64,000 nucleotides of DNA from Chionoecetes opilio (GCA_016584305.1 JACEEZ010022897.1:62001-126000), one strand, 5' to 3'; numbered from the stretch's first letter, positions 45,905 to 59,089 are shown. Program-made: numbers and translations. The notes: generated by a model from the sequence alone, not told the origin.

Positions 45905-46315
45905 CTACAGCGCCATTAGGCAGTGACCTCCAGGAGTGGGATGGTAGGCCCTGGAGGTTAACTTGAGGGCTGTGATGGTTGGCCCTTGCCCGTGGTGGCG
46001 CAGACAGAATTTCTAGTGACGCCTGTGATTAGAGGCTCATGCCGCCCCCCTGTGTCCTCCGATGCGCTCACAATCAAAGATAGAGTTAATGGGCAGCGTG
46101 TGGGTGTTCTTAGGCCACTCAACGGTGCAGAGAAAGATTTAAAGCGGATTTTACAGCCCTGATCAAGGATCGAACTCGGATCACCAAGAACGCCACTCGG
46201 AGACTTCTTCTTCTTCTTGTGACCCTTTCTGCTTAGTATCACTTTGTAGGTCGTCTGTCAAGTTTGTGCTCGAGCTTGACATATCTTGACGCTAACCACT
46301 CTGCTACCGCCTCCC
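45905..46315 (-). mobile_element. tRNA-derived SINE, copy 3, split by a retro-fragment in its promoter
   Basis: Minus strand. Head gggaggcggtagcagagtgg (46315) and ttagc, then a foreign insert (about 46203-46290), then gtctccgagtggcgttcttg and the B box and body to the end at about 45905. The insert lies between the A and B boxes. Confidence 0.8.
46203..46290 (-). mobile_element. Short retro-fragment with (AAG)n tail, inside the SINE
   Basis: Minus strand: aagctcgagcacaaacttga, gacagacgacctacaaagtg, then ggtcacaagaagaagaag. Same 3' end at 48983, 53255-53330 and 54268. GTC may be duplicated on both sides. Confidence 0.6.
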
Positions 46316-46319
46316 ATAA

Positions 46320-46917
46320 GAGACGTACGGGACACGTCTTCCTTCCTTCCTGCTTAGGATAGTATTATAATAGGCTTAGTATAGCTTGTAGTTTTGCTGT
46401 TTTTTTCCATTTGTTTGTGTTTTTCTCTACAGGAGCAGCTGGTGTCGCATAAAATAGATAACACCTCGAAATAAGTAGCACCTTACCGTACACCCCCGCC
46501 GTTCCTTACTATTTTCCACAAAATACTCCTTTATAAGTGATTAACCATGACGTGTGTGGTACTGTGGTTTCTGGAGGTACTGGAGGAGACAGGAGAGAAG
46601 AGAGGAAGGCATTGTGACAGTGTTAGTGCCGTATAACTCTGTCACACAACCATCAGCTGACAAGATATGTGTCAAGCTCACTCACTCAGACCAAAACAGC
46701 ATCCGCTGTGTGACTCCCAACTCGAGCCCAAACTCAAGCTCCTCTCCTCCCTCCTCTTCTCTACGTAGTGTTGGCCGAAGCCACCACCCCGGGAGGCGGG
46801 TCACAAACCCTAGGCAAACACCCAGTACCCATTCACTGCTGGGTGGACAGGGGCTTGAGGCATTTTCAGGATATTTTTTGGGGGAAAAAGTGAGTCTTAT
46901 AAGCTGTAAAATACGGT
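46320..46917. repeat. Unclassified repeat block, ends in a CCGTATTTTACGG fragment
   Basis: The gcttagtatagcttgtagtt and gtttgtgtttttctctacagg segments recur at 54300-54380, and ccaccccgggaggcgggtcacaa recurs at 54510. Bases 46855-46917 equal the right end of the CCGTATTTTACGG family. The frame at 46554-46919 has no recognisable domain. Confidence 0.5.
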
Positions 46918-46920
46918 AGG

Positions 46921-46985
46921 TACACAGCCCTCAAGTTAACCTCCAGGGCCTACCATCCCACCCCTGGAGGTCACTGCCTAACGGC
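46921..46985 (+). mobile_element. 3' end fragment of the SINE
   Basis: Agccctcaagttaacctcca, gggcctaccatcc and ggtcactgcctaacggcgct match the 3' part of the SINE. Confidence 0.7.
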
Positions 46986-47106
46986 GCTGTAAACACAGAC
47001 ACACACACACAAACACGCACACACCAAAAAAAACAAAAAAAAATAAAACAAAAATAGATAAATATTTTTTTTTTTTTTTAAACACCGGACTAAATAAGCA
47101 TTTTTA

Positions 47107-47190
47107 CAGTGTTTTTAATACCCGAGTTTCGCGATCCACGAGTTTCGCGCTATGCCTCCGGAAGAAAGCAGGCGCAAAATCGGCGCATCG
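47107..47190. mobile_element. Possible pogo-like left end (CAGTGTTTTTAATACCCG)
   Basis: After TA, CGAGTTTCGCGATCC and CGAGTTTCGCGC form two near-repeats in the same layout as other TA-target families here. No right end is found; cut at about 47190 by a CAGGGAGG-family fragment. Confidence 0.4.
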
Positions 47191-47804
47191 CAGGCACATC
47201 TGGACGATGTACAATGATTCAGATGCGCAGAGATGAGTTTGTGGGCAGTGGAAGAGGTCTGCGCCCCCCTCCCTTGTCCCTTACCTACCCTACCCTCTCG
47301 AGTCTATTGTATCACGTGGCAGCACCGAGGATCTTTCCTCTTCCCCAAGTGATCAAGGGGAGGAGGAAGAACTCTAACCCAATCATCCCTGCAAACGCAG
47401 TCACCCGTTTTCTCTCGAGCCTCGGAGAGAGAAAACAGGGACTCTCAGCTGGCTACGTGCCAGCTTCCTGTCTCCCCACACAACATTACCACTTGTGAGT
47501 GTTATGCATGTTTTATGTTTAATTAATGTGCAGTTATGTTATTTTGTGTGCTATTTTCTTTCAGAATGCTTTTTCTACAGAATAGGTAGTACAGTGTGGG
47601 TAATATAGACGCTGTGTGTTTGTTGTGTTTGCTATAGTTTATTTTAGCTCGAAAAACATGGTTTTTTGGGTTTTTTTTTTTAATTGTTGGTGTCCTGAAA
47701 CCAAACCTATATTTGACCATTAGTTATGTGTTTCGTTATACGAGATTTCGCTTTACGAGTATGCCAGGTGGAACCTAACTGCTCGTATCTTCGGGACCTC
47801 CCTG
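47190..47804. mobile_element. CAGGGAGG-family element, left-truncated
   Basis: Begins inside the family (ctggacgatgtacaatgatt) and includes the intact empty site of the 4583-5587 insertion (gtatcacgtggcagcaccg). Ends CTTCGGGACCTCCCTG|TA. Confidence 0.8.
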
Positions 47805-47824
47805 TATCTATATATATATATATA

Positions 47825-48716
<892 letters not shown>

Positions 48717-48982
48717 TCGGCCCTCGATTTAACGGACCTCAATTTAACGGACTCCATTCGTGAGACAAATTTGTGGGTAAGAATGGCATATCAGACCGCT
48801 TATCGCCGCTCGAATTGTCATTTCAACATAATTTTTTATTTTTTATTTTGGAATGCTTGGATTTTAAGGAGTTTTAATGTATCAGATATTAAAATATATA
48901 AGGTATGAGCCTGTGTTGCTAGAGATTTAGTTATAGGTGTGTATGTGGGTTAAATTGTGAATATTAGTACGTATTACAATTT

Positions 48983-49140
48983 CTTGACTTCTTCTTGTGA
49001 CCTCTTTCTCTTAAGTTTCGCTTCGTAGGTCCTCTCCTCTCCTCTCCTCCTCCTCCTCCTCTCCACTAGTGTTAGCTGAAGCTTCCATCCCGGGAGACTG
49101 CAAACCGTCACACACACACACAGCTGTTCGCCTGCACTGT
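48983..49140 (-). mobile_element. Retro-fragment with (AAG)n-type tail
   Basis: Cttcttcttgtgacctcttt and cgcttcgtaggtcctctcct match the 3' ends at 46203 and 53255; upstream gggagactgcaaaccgtcac resembles 54520. Confidence 0.5.
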
Positions 49141-49339
49141 TTTTGTCAATGATAAACAAACATGGTTCCGACACCCAGGCAGGCTGTCGCTGCTATACAC
49201 TTACTTATGTATATTGTCAATCGTAGACAAGCATAACTAGCTAAAAACGTGATTGGATGCGTTCATGGCTGGCTCGTCGAAACTCGTCAAACTCATTGTC
49301 TGACATCGACGGAAAAAGTGCTAGTGACGGCGCCTTTTA

Positions 49340-49535
49340 AGCCCCGTACACACTACCACTCCCCACCGTCAGCGCTTTCCGTCGATCGAGTGTTCGTTAT
49401 TCAAAAGTGGCAGTGTGGATAGGATGCTGACAAGCAAAATGTAACCAAATGGACACAACTCTGGCAACGGCATTGCTCGTCAGCAAGCACCGACGGGAAG
49501 CGCCGACGGTGGTGAGTGGTTGTGTGTACGGGGCT
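49340..49535. mobile_element. 196-bp Harbinger-like MITE with TTA duplication
   Basis: Ends AGCCCCGTACACAC and (right, inverted) AGCCCCGTACACAC, with further pairing through CACTC, ACCGTC and GCGCTT-CCGTCG. TTA lies at 49337-49339 and 49536-49538, the TWA-type 3-bp duplication known from PIF/Harbinger. Confidence 0.85.
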
Positions 49536-49675
49536 TTATAAGTGTTTGCAAGTTGGAGCGCATGTTTACAAGCTTAGTTTAATTAAGCTGTGTTCGCCGT
49601 GATACTAACTGTGTTTTTGCCTGTTTCTCGGTGTTTTTTTATGCTTTTAGACTTGTTCAGTGCAGTGATGTCATT

Positions 49676-49765
49676 ATGGCATCGGAAGAGAAGGGAAGTG
49701 GTAAAAGAAAGCGTGTGAATCTAAGTATTGTAGAAATATTAGAACTTATTAAGATGGTGGAGTGA
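49676..49765 (+). pseudogene. N-terminal stub of a Tigger/jerky-type transposase
   Basis: Thirty codons: [29 protein letters not shown], stop. CENP-B/Tigger proteins start with a basic stretch followed by a (T/S)LxxKLEIIKxxE helix, which this resembles. The remainder of the helix-turn-helix is missing; a TA microsatellite follows at once. It ties the CAGTCGGCC family to pogo/Tigger. Confidence 0.7.
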
Positions 49766-49769
49766 CTAG

Positions 49770-51647
<1,878 letters not shown>

Positions 51648-51840
51648 TATACACTAAAACCCTTATAACTCGGCATTGTATACCTCAAAATTTGATATAA
51701 CTCGGCAAGGCAAGGACAGTCGGCAAAAAATTATGTATCTCGGCATGTTGCTGAGTTATAACTGCATCTCTTGGTGCATATCATGCCCTCACAACCTCTT
51801 GTTTGAACATGTATACAGAAAGTCGGCAAAAAATAGTGTA

Positions 51841-53005
51841 CACTAGGGTCCCCCATAAAGCGTGTTTGCATAAAGCGTTTCCCCTATAAGGCCAACGACC
51901 TAAAATATTGATTTTTTTTTTTTTTTTTTTTTTTAAATAAAATTCCAAAATTATATTAATTTTGGCTAAACGCCTCATCTCCCGGGTCTGCCGCTCCACC
52001 AGGGATAACACGCTCGGGGATGCCCTCCGCATAGCCTCTATGGGCCAATATCGCAGTGACTCTTCCCCCCAGCCGTGGATAAGGACAAAGTCCCGCGTCC
52101 TGGATGTCACCCTCACCCGCCTCCGCCTGGGGCACACGACACTCACGGTTCACCTGCATCACCTCCATCTGTCCCCTGACCCTCACTGCCCCTGGTGCAG
52201 GAATGTTCCGGAGACTATTGAACACTTTCTGCTGCAGTGTCCGCGCTTCCACTCACACCGTGTAGTGCTACACACTCAACTCCTCGCCCTGAACGTCACC
52301 ACCTTTGAACTGCCCACCCTGCTGGCGGCGGCGGGCGTTCCCCCCTCCCGGAAAAACGCTGTCATCCGCCTCACCTGTGCCTTCCTGAGGAAGACAGGTC
52401 AACAACCACACCTGTGATAGCATCATAGGACATCACCAGGGCTCATAGTGTTCCCCAAGGGATCCTCGCAGCCATAAAACAACAACAACAACAGTTCTGG
52501 TGAGGCACGCAAGCGAGAGTAAAGCCAGGTTTATGGCAACTTGCTTTTGAGTCACTAACCTAATCTAATCCCATGCTTTAACCTCTTAACTAAAGCCAAA
52601 TCTGCATTAAAAGTGTCCGCGGCAAGGGAAGAACAGAGTTGATGCAGGTCACAAGAGGAAGAAGAGTGAAAGGCACGCCGCACATAAACAAACACTTGTC
52701 TCTCGCCTCCCTATGAACAACATGTCATTATCTCCAAAAGTTTGAGTCCAAAAGAATGTTTCCTAGAATCCAATAAGGTAAACAGAAACCATACTCCCAA
52801 TTCTGTAGGGAATTTCGATCCTAGTGTAAAATAATACCATGTTCTGGTATGCATGGGTGTGAATGAGTATAAATGTACGGGTACAGGCGGGAGGACCGAT
52901 CGACCAATATCAATTTTTCCCATAGGTTATGTGTTTCACAGAGCGAATTCACATAAAACGACCTCGTTTATCGACCAATTTCTCGTTTTATGTCGGACCC
53001 TAGTG
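51841..53005. mobile_element. CACTAGGGTCC pogo-like element with nested LINE 3' end
   Basis: TA|CACTAGGGTCCCCCATAAAG left; TTATGTCGGACCCTAGTG|TA right. CATAAAGCG occurs twice near the left. The middle holds a plus-strand LINE 3' end (51962-52505). Confidence 0.82.
51962..52505 (+). pseudogene. LINE C-terminal region with CCHC zinc knuckle, 5' truncated
   Basis: A clean 151-codon frame (51962-52417). Residues 3-23 KRLISRVCRSTRDNTLGDAL, 51-61 LTRLRLGHTTL, 76-93 CPWC...H...C (C-X2-C-X8-H-X4-C), 101-150 end in CAFLRKTGQQPHL. The knuckle is typical for the C-terminus of I/R1/Jockey-like LINE ORF2. A 3' UTR and (CAA)n tail follow at 52480-52500. The best copy of the family in the window and a reference for 2172, 8557, 9313 and 24310. 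Confidence 0.82.
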
Positions 53006-53254
53006 TACACTAAAGCCCTTATAACTCGGCATTGTATAACTCGGAATTTGATATAACTCGGCAAGGCAAAGACAGTCTGCAAAATATTATGTATCTCGGC
53101 ATGTTGCCGAGTTATAACTGCATCTCTTGGTTTACACTCTCACAACCTCTTGTGTGAATATGTATACAGAAAGTCAGCAAAAAATAATGTATCTCGGCAT
53201 ATTGCTGAGTTATAACTGCATCTCTTTGCTTACACTCGGCATATCCTCAGTCTT

Positions 53255-53330
53255 CTTCTTCTTCTTGTGACCTCTTCAGTTTAGTATCGCTTTGTAGGTC
53301 GTCTGTCAGCTGACTGACATAAGACGCATA
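53255..53330 (-). mobile_element. Retro-fragment with (AAG)n tail
   Basis: Minus strand: agctgacagacgacctacaa then gaggtcacaagaagaagaag. The inner CACTAAAACCC copy is contiguous around it when compared to the outer copy at 53860. Confidence 0.6.
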
Positions 53331-53424
53331 AGTGTCAGCCTACGCGCTGGTACCCGACCTTTGCTTTACTTTGCCACCTATTTTACATGTTTTGGGATTA
53401 CATCATACAGTACTGTATTTCAAG

Positions 53425-53720
53425 ATGTCAGCTCCATCACACAAGGGTGTCTCCATCAGGAAGGGAATGAAATTGAAGAGCCTGAGCCTGCAGGAAAAGG
53501 TGTAAGTGCTGGCAAGGATGGATGCAGGTGCGTCCATGCGTGCTATTTGTGCTGAGTTTGATATCAAATCCAGCACATTCTATATCAAGAAAAAGAAAAA
53601 AAGAGAAGATTCGTACCCATGCCTTTACTTTGGAGGATCCAAGCACCTGCAGGACTACCAAGAAGAGGATTAAGCCAGTTAAGAAAGTCTCCCTGGATGC
53701 TGTATTTACAAAATTTTGAA
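53425..53720 (+). pseudogene. CENP-B/Tigger-type N-terminal HTH, decayed
   Basis: From ATG at 53425: MSAPSHKGVSIRKGMKLKSL, SLQEKV, stop, VLARMDAGASMRAICAEFDI, KSSTFYIKKK. This matches the pogo/CENP-B helix-turn-helix layout (basic start, SLxEKV, G.S.R.I..EF.I..ST.Y.IKK). One in-frame stop after SLQEKV and further shifts later (DAVFTKF-like end). No catalytic domain. Confidence 0.72.
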
Positions 53721-54267
53721 TTTTTACCCGTATCAAGAGGGCATTTGTATAACTCGGCAAGGCCAGAGCCCCTATCGTGCAGAGTTATAAGGGTTTTAGT
53801 GTATCTCGGCATATTGCCGAGTTATAACTGCATCTCTTTGCTTACACTCGGCATATCCTCAGTCGCATAAGTGTCAGCCTACGCACTGGTACCCGACCTT
53901 GCTCTGTATCCCAGTGCTTTGCCTTATCACACGGACACCTTTTTCCGGCATCTTTTGGTATTTTGCTACCATTTGATGCCTGATACCGGCATCTCTTGGT
54001 AACAAACGTGGAGTCGCGTATGATCGTACTCTTGCCACCAGTACTGGCATCTTTGTTTACATCTTGGAGCAGCCGACGCTAGACTTGTACGAACTATAGG
54101 TTGCCAGACCTGCCTCTCTAATACCTCGCATAGCAGTATTTTACGACTTATAACTTATAAGACGCTGCATCTTGGAAGACTTACTCTGATTTTGGAAAGA
54201 AATTTCTAAGAAAAGATAAATAGAAATACATATTTTTTCCGTAAAATCTACCAATTTTTTCTCGGTA

Positions 54268-54600
54268 GGCTTCTTCTTCTTGTGACCTCTACCGCTTAGT
54301 ATACTATTATATTAGGCTTAGTATAGCTTGTATGTAGTTTTGTTTTTTCCTTTTGTTTGTGTTTTTCTCTACAGGAGCAGCCAGCAGCCGGCCTGGCCTA
54401 TGAAGAATAGGCCACCTGTAATATCAAGATCACGATCAAGTATCACTTCGTACTAGCTCCTCTCATCTCCTCTTCCTCCTCCTCCTCTCCTCTAGTATAA
54501 GCCGAAGCCACCACCCCGGGAGGCGGGTCACAAACCCCCAGCTAACACCTGGTGCCCATTCACTGCTGGGTGGACAGGGGCTTGGGGAATTTTCAGGGTA
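54268..54600 (-). mobile_element. Retro-fragment with (AAG)n tail, longer version
   Basis: Agaagaag tail at 54268, the aaacaaaaggaaaaaacaaa and cctgtagagaaaaacacaaa segments, then tgtgacccgcctcccggggt. Shares segments with 46320-46860. Confidence 0.5.
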
Positions 54601-55677
54601 CAGAGTATTTACAAAATTTAAATTTTTTACCCATATCAGGAGGGCATTTACATAACTCGGCATATTGAATAACTCGGTAAGGCCAGAGCCCCTGTCGTGC
54701 CGAGTTATAAGGGTTTTAGTGTATATATAGTGTCGGCTACAATTATTGACACTTTTTCCAGAAAAATTACTCTCTGCGAACCCCCTTTAAACTTTAGTGG
54801 CTCTTTGGTCATTTGCTTACAACATGTACTCCGGAAGTTCCCGGAACGTTTCTAGACCTATTATGCAACTCTACTGCTAACCGACTGTGTAGACAAGCTT
54901 GACACAATGACACAATATTTTGTGCTCCTACTGCACAAATCACCGAATCGTGCTTCTTAACAGGTACATTAACGCACATATCCATGGATGTGTTTGTTTG
55001 TTTCATGTCGGAGTTAAAAATCTACTGTTTTTAGTTGATAATCTACAAAAATAAGAGTCATACAAATGACTAGGCTGCAGTTTGTCTTTCTGTGATGACC
55101 TATATGTGTACTATTGGGGGTGTCGATAATTGTGGAAATTATAATTAATTTGAAGTGAATCTCACCTTGCGAAAACCCAAAACTACCTAGACTGAAAGAC
55201 TACCTTAGATAGCACTAACTAGGGTATACTCATCAGTGGTAGATGGGTTGATTGTTTGAAGGTTTGATCATATCCGCGAGTTGTATCAAGGGGGCTGGTG
55301 GTGCACGTGGCTGGTGGTGCTGCACGTGGCTGGTGGTGCTGCACGTGGCTGGTGGTGATGCACGTGGCTAATGGCTGGCGACGAAGCTTTCCAGGATACC
55401 GTCGGTGGTAATAATTCCAGGCACGATAACCGCTTATGTGGCGTTGTACCACGTCCTTTTTCAACAACCGATTGATCGGTTATCTGCTATGTACACATTT
55501 TAGGATGGTGAGCGTGACACCTTAACTTTAAAATCAAGAGCGTGACTGATAGCACCTCCTCGAAGGCTGGATACACGTACCCTTTTTAATACACATGGAG
55601 GATTCCAATAATTTTCCCTCACAACTCTAATTTTATTTTATCATTCTTTGATTAATTGTGGTAATATTAATAGTTAA

Positions 55678-56665
55678 GGGGGCCGGCTGATCAAATTTTA
55701 AAAAATTTATTTAATGGGTTATTGCTATTAAATTAACACCAGGAGTTTGGGACACAATATATATCAATTCTAGCCAAAAAAAAACAATCTGCAACCCTTT
55801 CATTTTTCACCCCTTTCACTTCTTTCAAAAAATTTAAAAAGTTCAAATTGTTTCTCCTCCTATACTAATTGCTCTACATGCATGAAACATGGTATGGTAC
55901 AAGGACCTTTTTCAGACCTTCAAACTTATAGAGAGAAATCATACTGAAAATATTTTTTTTTGCGGAATATAAAATTTCAAATTTTCAGAATTGCTTTCAC
56001 CTCCCAAAAGTTTTTTTTTTTTTTTTTTTTTACAAAATTCTACCCTTTTATATATTTTTTTTTAACTCTCTATAGAGTGAATCAGGCAGGTGTAGGCATA
56101 TTATGTGTGAAGTTTCATTGAAATTGGTTAAAATTTGATTTAGGAGATACAGTGTGAACATATAAAACTTATGTTTTGAGTTACGGGCCACTAAAGTTTT
56201 CGCTAACTTTGAACTCCTGTATACTGAACCATAAGTAAGTGATATCATGGTATTTGTATTTACTTTGAAGTCTTTGAGTATTTATAACATATAGAATAAT
56301 ATTTTTTCTTATTGAATCATATATGTTGATGCCCAGGCAAATAATCCTCTGTCTTCAGGCTCTCCTGGTCCCCCCCCATGAGGGGTGGGGGGGTTAATCC
56401 CCATAACTACGAAACTAAGGCGAATTTTGATGAAATACTCTACATTCGGACTGTTGATTGCCATACGCAGCTCCAGGAATTTTATTACATTTTTCGTTTT
56501 TTTCCAACTTTTGACCAGTCATGGGGGGGGGGGTTAATTTACCATAACTACTTAACTAAAGCGAATTTTGATTAAATACTCCACATTCAGACTGTTGATT
56601 GCCATACGCAGCTCCAGGAATCTTATTAAATTTTTCGTTTTTTTCCAATTTTTGACCAGCCGCCC
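55678..56665. mobile_element. TTAA-flanked TIR element, GGGGGCCGGCTG ends
   Basis: TTAA at 55674-55677 and 56666-56669. Left GGGGGCCGGCTGATCAAA, right (inverted) GGGCGGCTGGTCAAAAATTG. A segment with ggttaat, cataactac, aactaa.gcgaatttt, gactgttgattgccatacg occurs twice near the right. It shares the second TTAA with the next element. Confidence 0.75.
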
Positions 56666-56669
56666 TTAA

Positions 56670-58102
56670 TCCTTTCACGCACGAAAAGTTTAATACGTTT
56701 TTCCTTCCACTGCGACATCAGTCTGGGGCTCTCTAAGGGGCCCCGTGTAATGCCCTGACTCTGTGGCGAATCTTTTGGTTATGTTATCAATTTCAACCAC
56801 GATTATTCTTTTTTCCTGGCATTATTATATATCGTTGGTTTCGCATGAGATTATTCTGCCTTATGCAAGACAAAAGTAACAAGAAATGCAAGTAAATAGC
56901 GGAGTTTCATGACTTAGAAAAAACATTGAGTAAAGAGAAATAAGAAATATTTACGTTCACCACTTCGTAGCTCGATACTTCCTGTGTCAACTTTTTATGG
57001 TTTATCTATAATAATATAAGCGAAAGTGTGTGTTTGTGTGTGTCTGTGTGTGTGTGTGTGTGTGTGTGGTATAGGTTCCGCCCCCCGTGGCGGAATCCCA
57101 TCATATACCACATTTTTGGAACCAGGTTGACCATGGGAAGGTTTTAAACCCATTTATGAGATGATCCGATCACCTTTTTTTTATTTTTTTTAAGCAGCCT
57201 ATTAGCGATAATTGTGAAAAAAAAAGTGGGTTGCGAGAATTGAGGAAGCCTTGATGTAGGGTGATGGGTAATGGGCGAGTGAATGGGTGGGGTGATGGGT
57301 AATGGGTGTGGGGTGATGGGTGAGTGAATGGGTGGGGGGTGATGGGTGAGGGAATAGATGGGGGCTGATGGGTAATGGGTGAGTGAATGGGTGTGTGGTG
57401 ATGGGTAATGGGTGAGTGAATGGGTGGGGGGTGATGGGTAATGGGTGAGTGAATGGGTGGGGGGTGATGGGTGAGTGAATGGGTTGGGGGTGATGTGAAT
57501 GGGCGTTAATACATACATTTCTACATCCATGATTTCAGGAAAGTTAGAAGGGGCTATCTGGAGAGTCTGGGTTTGGTGGGCCTTCGGCCCAACAAACACA
57601 GATGGTGGGCCAAAGGCCCACCAATAGCCCTCCGCAGGAGCTAGCCAAAAAGTTCGCCCGGAGGGCGGCTTTGCGGCTAGTATGTCAATAAAAGCGGATT
57701 TTTATGAGGATTCCAACGCTACCATTAGAATTTTCATATGGCCAGTAGTTCGAGAAAATAGAGGAAAACTAAAACACGTGTTGGAAGACAGATTAGGCTA
57801 CAAGTATGTCTTACCCGGCTCGGGGACGTTTTAAAGAGACGGGCAGTCCGCGCTGACAGGCTGCCTGCTGAGTGAGCTGGGACACAAGCCCTTATCACTT
57901 CAAATCCACCCTCACGAGCGAGTTGACAATTAGTTTATTTTATAGGCCTAGCTTGGATCTTTGACGCAGTAAATTTTGACGCGATTCTGATAAATACTTT
58001 ATTTTTGGCGAATTTTTAAATGTTTTTTGACGCAGTTCGCGTCAAAAGCTCAGATGTAGACGGGCCCGTTTTGACGCGATCGCGTCACCGTGCGTGAAAG
58101 GG
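56670..58102. mobile_element. piggyBac-like MITE, copy 3, with nested Helitron (inverted)
   Basis: TTAA at 56666-56669 and 58103-58106. Ends TCCTTTCACGCACG and CGTGCGTGAAAGGG. Without the Helitron it is 757 bp, against 760 for copy 1. Confidence 0.9.
57005..57680 (+). mobile_element. Non-autonomous Helitron, copy 2
   Basis: Starts TCTATAATAATATAAGCG after A and ends GGCTTTGCGGCTAG before T. The interrupted host word (gttta|tatgccaataaaag) is intact, inverted, in copy 1 of the MITE at about 14122, so insertion between A and T without duplication is seen directly. The hairpin GCCCGGAGGGC lies just before the end. The minisatellite GTGAATGGGTGG... and (TG)n are internal. Confidence 0.92.
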
Positions 58103-58106
58103 TTAA

Positions 58107-58670
58107 TACCACTGAAATTATTAATTTATCATATTACTATATTTAATGTATCTTATTTTATACCCAATTCTACAATACTATGTACATTTAGTGGAATTTC
58201 CCCACTTCTCTCTTACCCCAAGGGACAGGAACCCTACCAACACCATCCTCCCCCATTGGAGAGAATGGCTTTAGTGGATAATTTCCGGTGTATATAAAAA
58301 TTAACATTCCATAGTTATAGACAGTATTAACTTTAAAGGCATATTTTGAATAAAGTAAAGCAAATTTGAAATTATTTTTTCAATGTATAGTTACATTAGA
58401 CCTTCTGTGATACCACTTTTAAATATTGACCTTGTACTTGCTCCCGTTTTTTATATATAGCTGTTCAAATAAACCCTGTCATTGCACACTCGTCCGTATC
58501 AGACAACATCTGTATACGTACACATATGTGTATGTTGTTTCATTATGGCTACTGTACTTTGTTGGCTTACTTCATTCTGTAAATACTAGGACATACAATT
58601 ACCTTGCTATCAGTTATGTTTTTGGTTCACTTTGTAGGATTTTGCTTGTAATTTTTTTTTTTATTTGTTA
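58107..58670. other. No gene recognised (inside the 54730 element)
   Basis: AT-rich. It could hold eroded transposase sequence, but I read no motif. Confidence 0.35.
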
Positions 58671-58893
58671 AACTGTCGATAACTGTAGAACCCTGTCGAT
58701 AACTGTGTACGGATTTTCCTTTCTTTGACTTGTTATATCACGTGACATACATGTAACTTTGCCCCGTGATGCCTCGTTTTCTACTCTACATACAAGCCGC
58801 TTGTAAACCATGTGTGTGTTGATACTGCTGAAAACACTTAAACTTCCCTAGGGTAAACTTTTGTCTAAAACTGTCGATAATTGTAGCAGACGC

Positions 58894-58924
58894 TCTCTCT
58901 CTCTCTCTCGCTCTCTCTCTCTCT

Positions 58925-58964
<40 letters not shown>
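58894..58964. repeat. (CT)n and (TA)n tract
   Basis: CTCTCT then TATATA between two element ends. Confidence 0.85.
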
Positions 58965-58965
<1 letters not shown>

Positions 58966-58970
<5 letters not shown>

Positions 58971-59089
58971 TCAACCCTCGGCTATCGCGCATTCAGCTAT
59001 CGGGTTTTACGGCTATCACGCATAGCTTCATTTTTTTTTCCCCTTTCATTTTTTTTTTTTTTTTTTTACATTTCGGTCGATACCAACGG
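58966..59089. mobile_element. CACACTCAACCC pogo-like left end (truncated)
   Basis: TA|CACACTCAACCCTCGGCTAT with the word GCTATCGCGCA/GCTATCGGG/GCTATCACGCA three times. Cut by a SINE fragment; no right end. Confidence 0.6.

Larger units (their letters stand above)
53008..53801. mobile_element. CACTAAAACCC pogo-like element (inner copy)
   Basis: TA|CACTAAAGCCCTTATAACTC left; GAGTTATAAGGGTTTTAGTG|TA right. It follows the CACTAGGG element after a single TA. The broken frame at 53425-53720 is transposase-like. Confidence 0.8.
51652..54721. mobile_element. CACTAAAACCC pogo-like element (outer copy)
   Basis: TA|CACTAAAACCCTTATAACTC left; GAGTTATAAGGGTTTTAGTG|TA right (TA at 54722-54723). ATAACTCGGCA recurs many times at both ends. 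Two other elements (51841-53005 and 53008-53801) share one TA inside it. Includes fragments of a retro 3' end (54268-54600) and a CCGTATTTTACGG end (54130-54260). Confidence 0.8.
54730..58893. mobile_element. GTGTCGGCTACAATTAT element (mariner/pogo-like) with three nested elements
   Basis: Left end after TA is GTGTCGGCTACAATTATTGA; right end (inverted) GCGTCTGCTACAATTATCGA. TGTCGATAA(T/C)TGT words recur at 55112, 58672, 58697 and 58871. Subtracting the nested elements leaves about 1.74 kb, but no transposase frame survives. Contains 55678-56665, 56670-58102 and the Helitron inside the latter. The right end lies against a (CT)n/(TA)n tract. Confidence 0.65.

Noticed and set aside
51781..52252. 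Minus-strand frames (also 9668-9946 plus)
   Set aside because: Antisense shadows of the LINE C-terminal frame.
53361..53760. Minus-strand frames opposite the HTH relic
   Set aside because: The plus strand carries the recognisable CENP-B-type signature; the minus frames do not match anything.
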